Origin: Bacteroidetes bacterium HGW-Bacteroidetes-12
Lineage (GTDB): Bacteria; Bacteroidota; Bacteroidia; Flavobacteriales_E; Vicingaceae
Length of the DNA stretch: 5,436 nucleotides
Direction of reading: 5' to 3'
Assembly: GCA_002841035.1 (NCBI GenBank)
Contig: PHDR01000206.1
Span: 1-5,436, forward strand
Shown in pieces: positions 5,288-5,436 of the stretch (its first letter is position 1; every line of letters begins with the position of its first letter). The notes under the pieces were generated by a model that was not told the origin of the DNA, made no database searches, and worked only from the letters and a program-made list of their open reading frames with translations. The translations under genes and the position numbers were made by a program.

Positions 5288-5436
5288 ATGGCGAAGAAAG
5301 GTAATAGAATCCAAGTAATAATGGAATGCACAGAACATAAAACAAGTGGTATGCCTGGCACATCAAGGTACATTACTACTAAAAACAAAAAAAATACTCC
5401 AGATAGAGTTGAATTAAAAAAATACAACCCTATTTT
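5288..5436 (+). CDS. rpmG: 50S ribosomal protein L33, C-terminus cut off by the window edge
   Basis: Translation from ATG 5288 gives 49 residues beginning MAKKGNRIQVIMECTEHKTS and continuing through TSRYITTKNKKNTPDR to ELKKYNPI, a clear match to bacterial L33 of the Bacteroidota type. L33 is a small protein of the large ribosomal subunit, near the E site. The family is about 60 residues long, so roughly 11 are missing beyond the window. The one cysteine (C13) is not part of a CxxC pair, and KKYNP replaces the cysteine-containing C-terminal motif of zinc-binding L33, so this is the zinc-independent form. No Shine-Dalgarno is seen. rpmB (L28), its frequent upstream partner, is absent; instead the gene has its own promoter and is divergent from ccoI. 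Confidence 0.96.
   Translation, partial: MAKKGNRIQVIMECTEHKTSGMPGTSRYITTKNKKNTPDRVELKKYNPI

Noticed and set aside
5221..5427. Minus-strand open frame of 68 codons
   Set aside because: It is antisense to rpmG and its promoter. The plus strand there gives a convincing L33 protein.

Overview
The window looks like chromosomal DNA from a member of the Bacteroidota, possibly Flavobacteriales. Four things point there. The DNA is AT-rich and the proteins are rich in lysine and asparagine. Start codons are preceded by A/T-rich stretches with no clear Shine-Dalgarno sequence. Promoter -7 elements match the Bacteroidota form TAnnTTTG. The cbb3 oxidase subunits I and II are fused, and the L33 sequence is of Bacteroidota type. 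Genus and species cannot be read from this window.

Layout from left to right: (1) Bases 1-246 hold no gene. They contain six perfect copies of a 16-bp tandem repeat, two small 8-bp-period repeats and a short hairpin. (2) Three genes on the minus strand concern the cbb3-type terminal oxidase: ccoNO (247-2373, fused catalytic subunit and mono-heme cytochrome c subunit), ccoS (2384-2560, a 58-residue assembly protein found by hand translation) and ccoI (2715-5129, copper-exporting P1B-type ATPase). Transcription runs ccoI, ccoS, ccoNO. (3) On the plus strand, divergent from ccoI, is the start of rpmG for ribosomal protein L33 (5288 to the window edge, C-terminus cut off).

How they work together: CcoI moves Cu(+) across the inner membrane for the oxidase copper centre, CcoS is needed for cofactor-complete oxidase, and CcoNO is the catalytic core that reduces O2 at low oxygen. 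The subunits that normally complete the enzyme and the remaining assembly genes (ccoP, ccoQ, ccoG, ccoH) are not in the window. Downstream of ccoNO there is repetitive noncoding DNA where ccoQ or ccoP would often begin.

The most interesting signal is regulatory. The intergenic regions upstream of ccoS and of ccoI each hold a TGA-N6-TCA palindrome of the CRP/FNR type. The two 12-mers agree at 10 positions, and each lies exactly 23 bp upstream of a -7-like element. This suggests that the copper pump and the oxidase are co-activated by one CRP/FNR-family regulator. A second candidate operator, a perfect 9-bp inverted repeat, fills the spacer of the rpmG promoter. I found no evidence of an undescribed protein system; the coding content is a well-known oxidase module.
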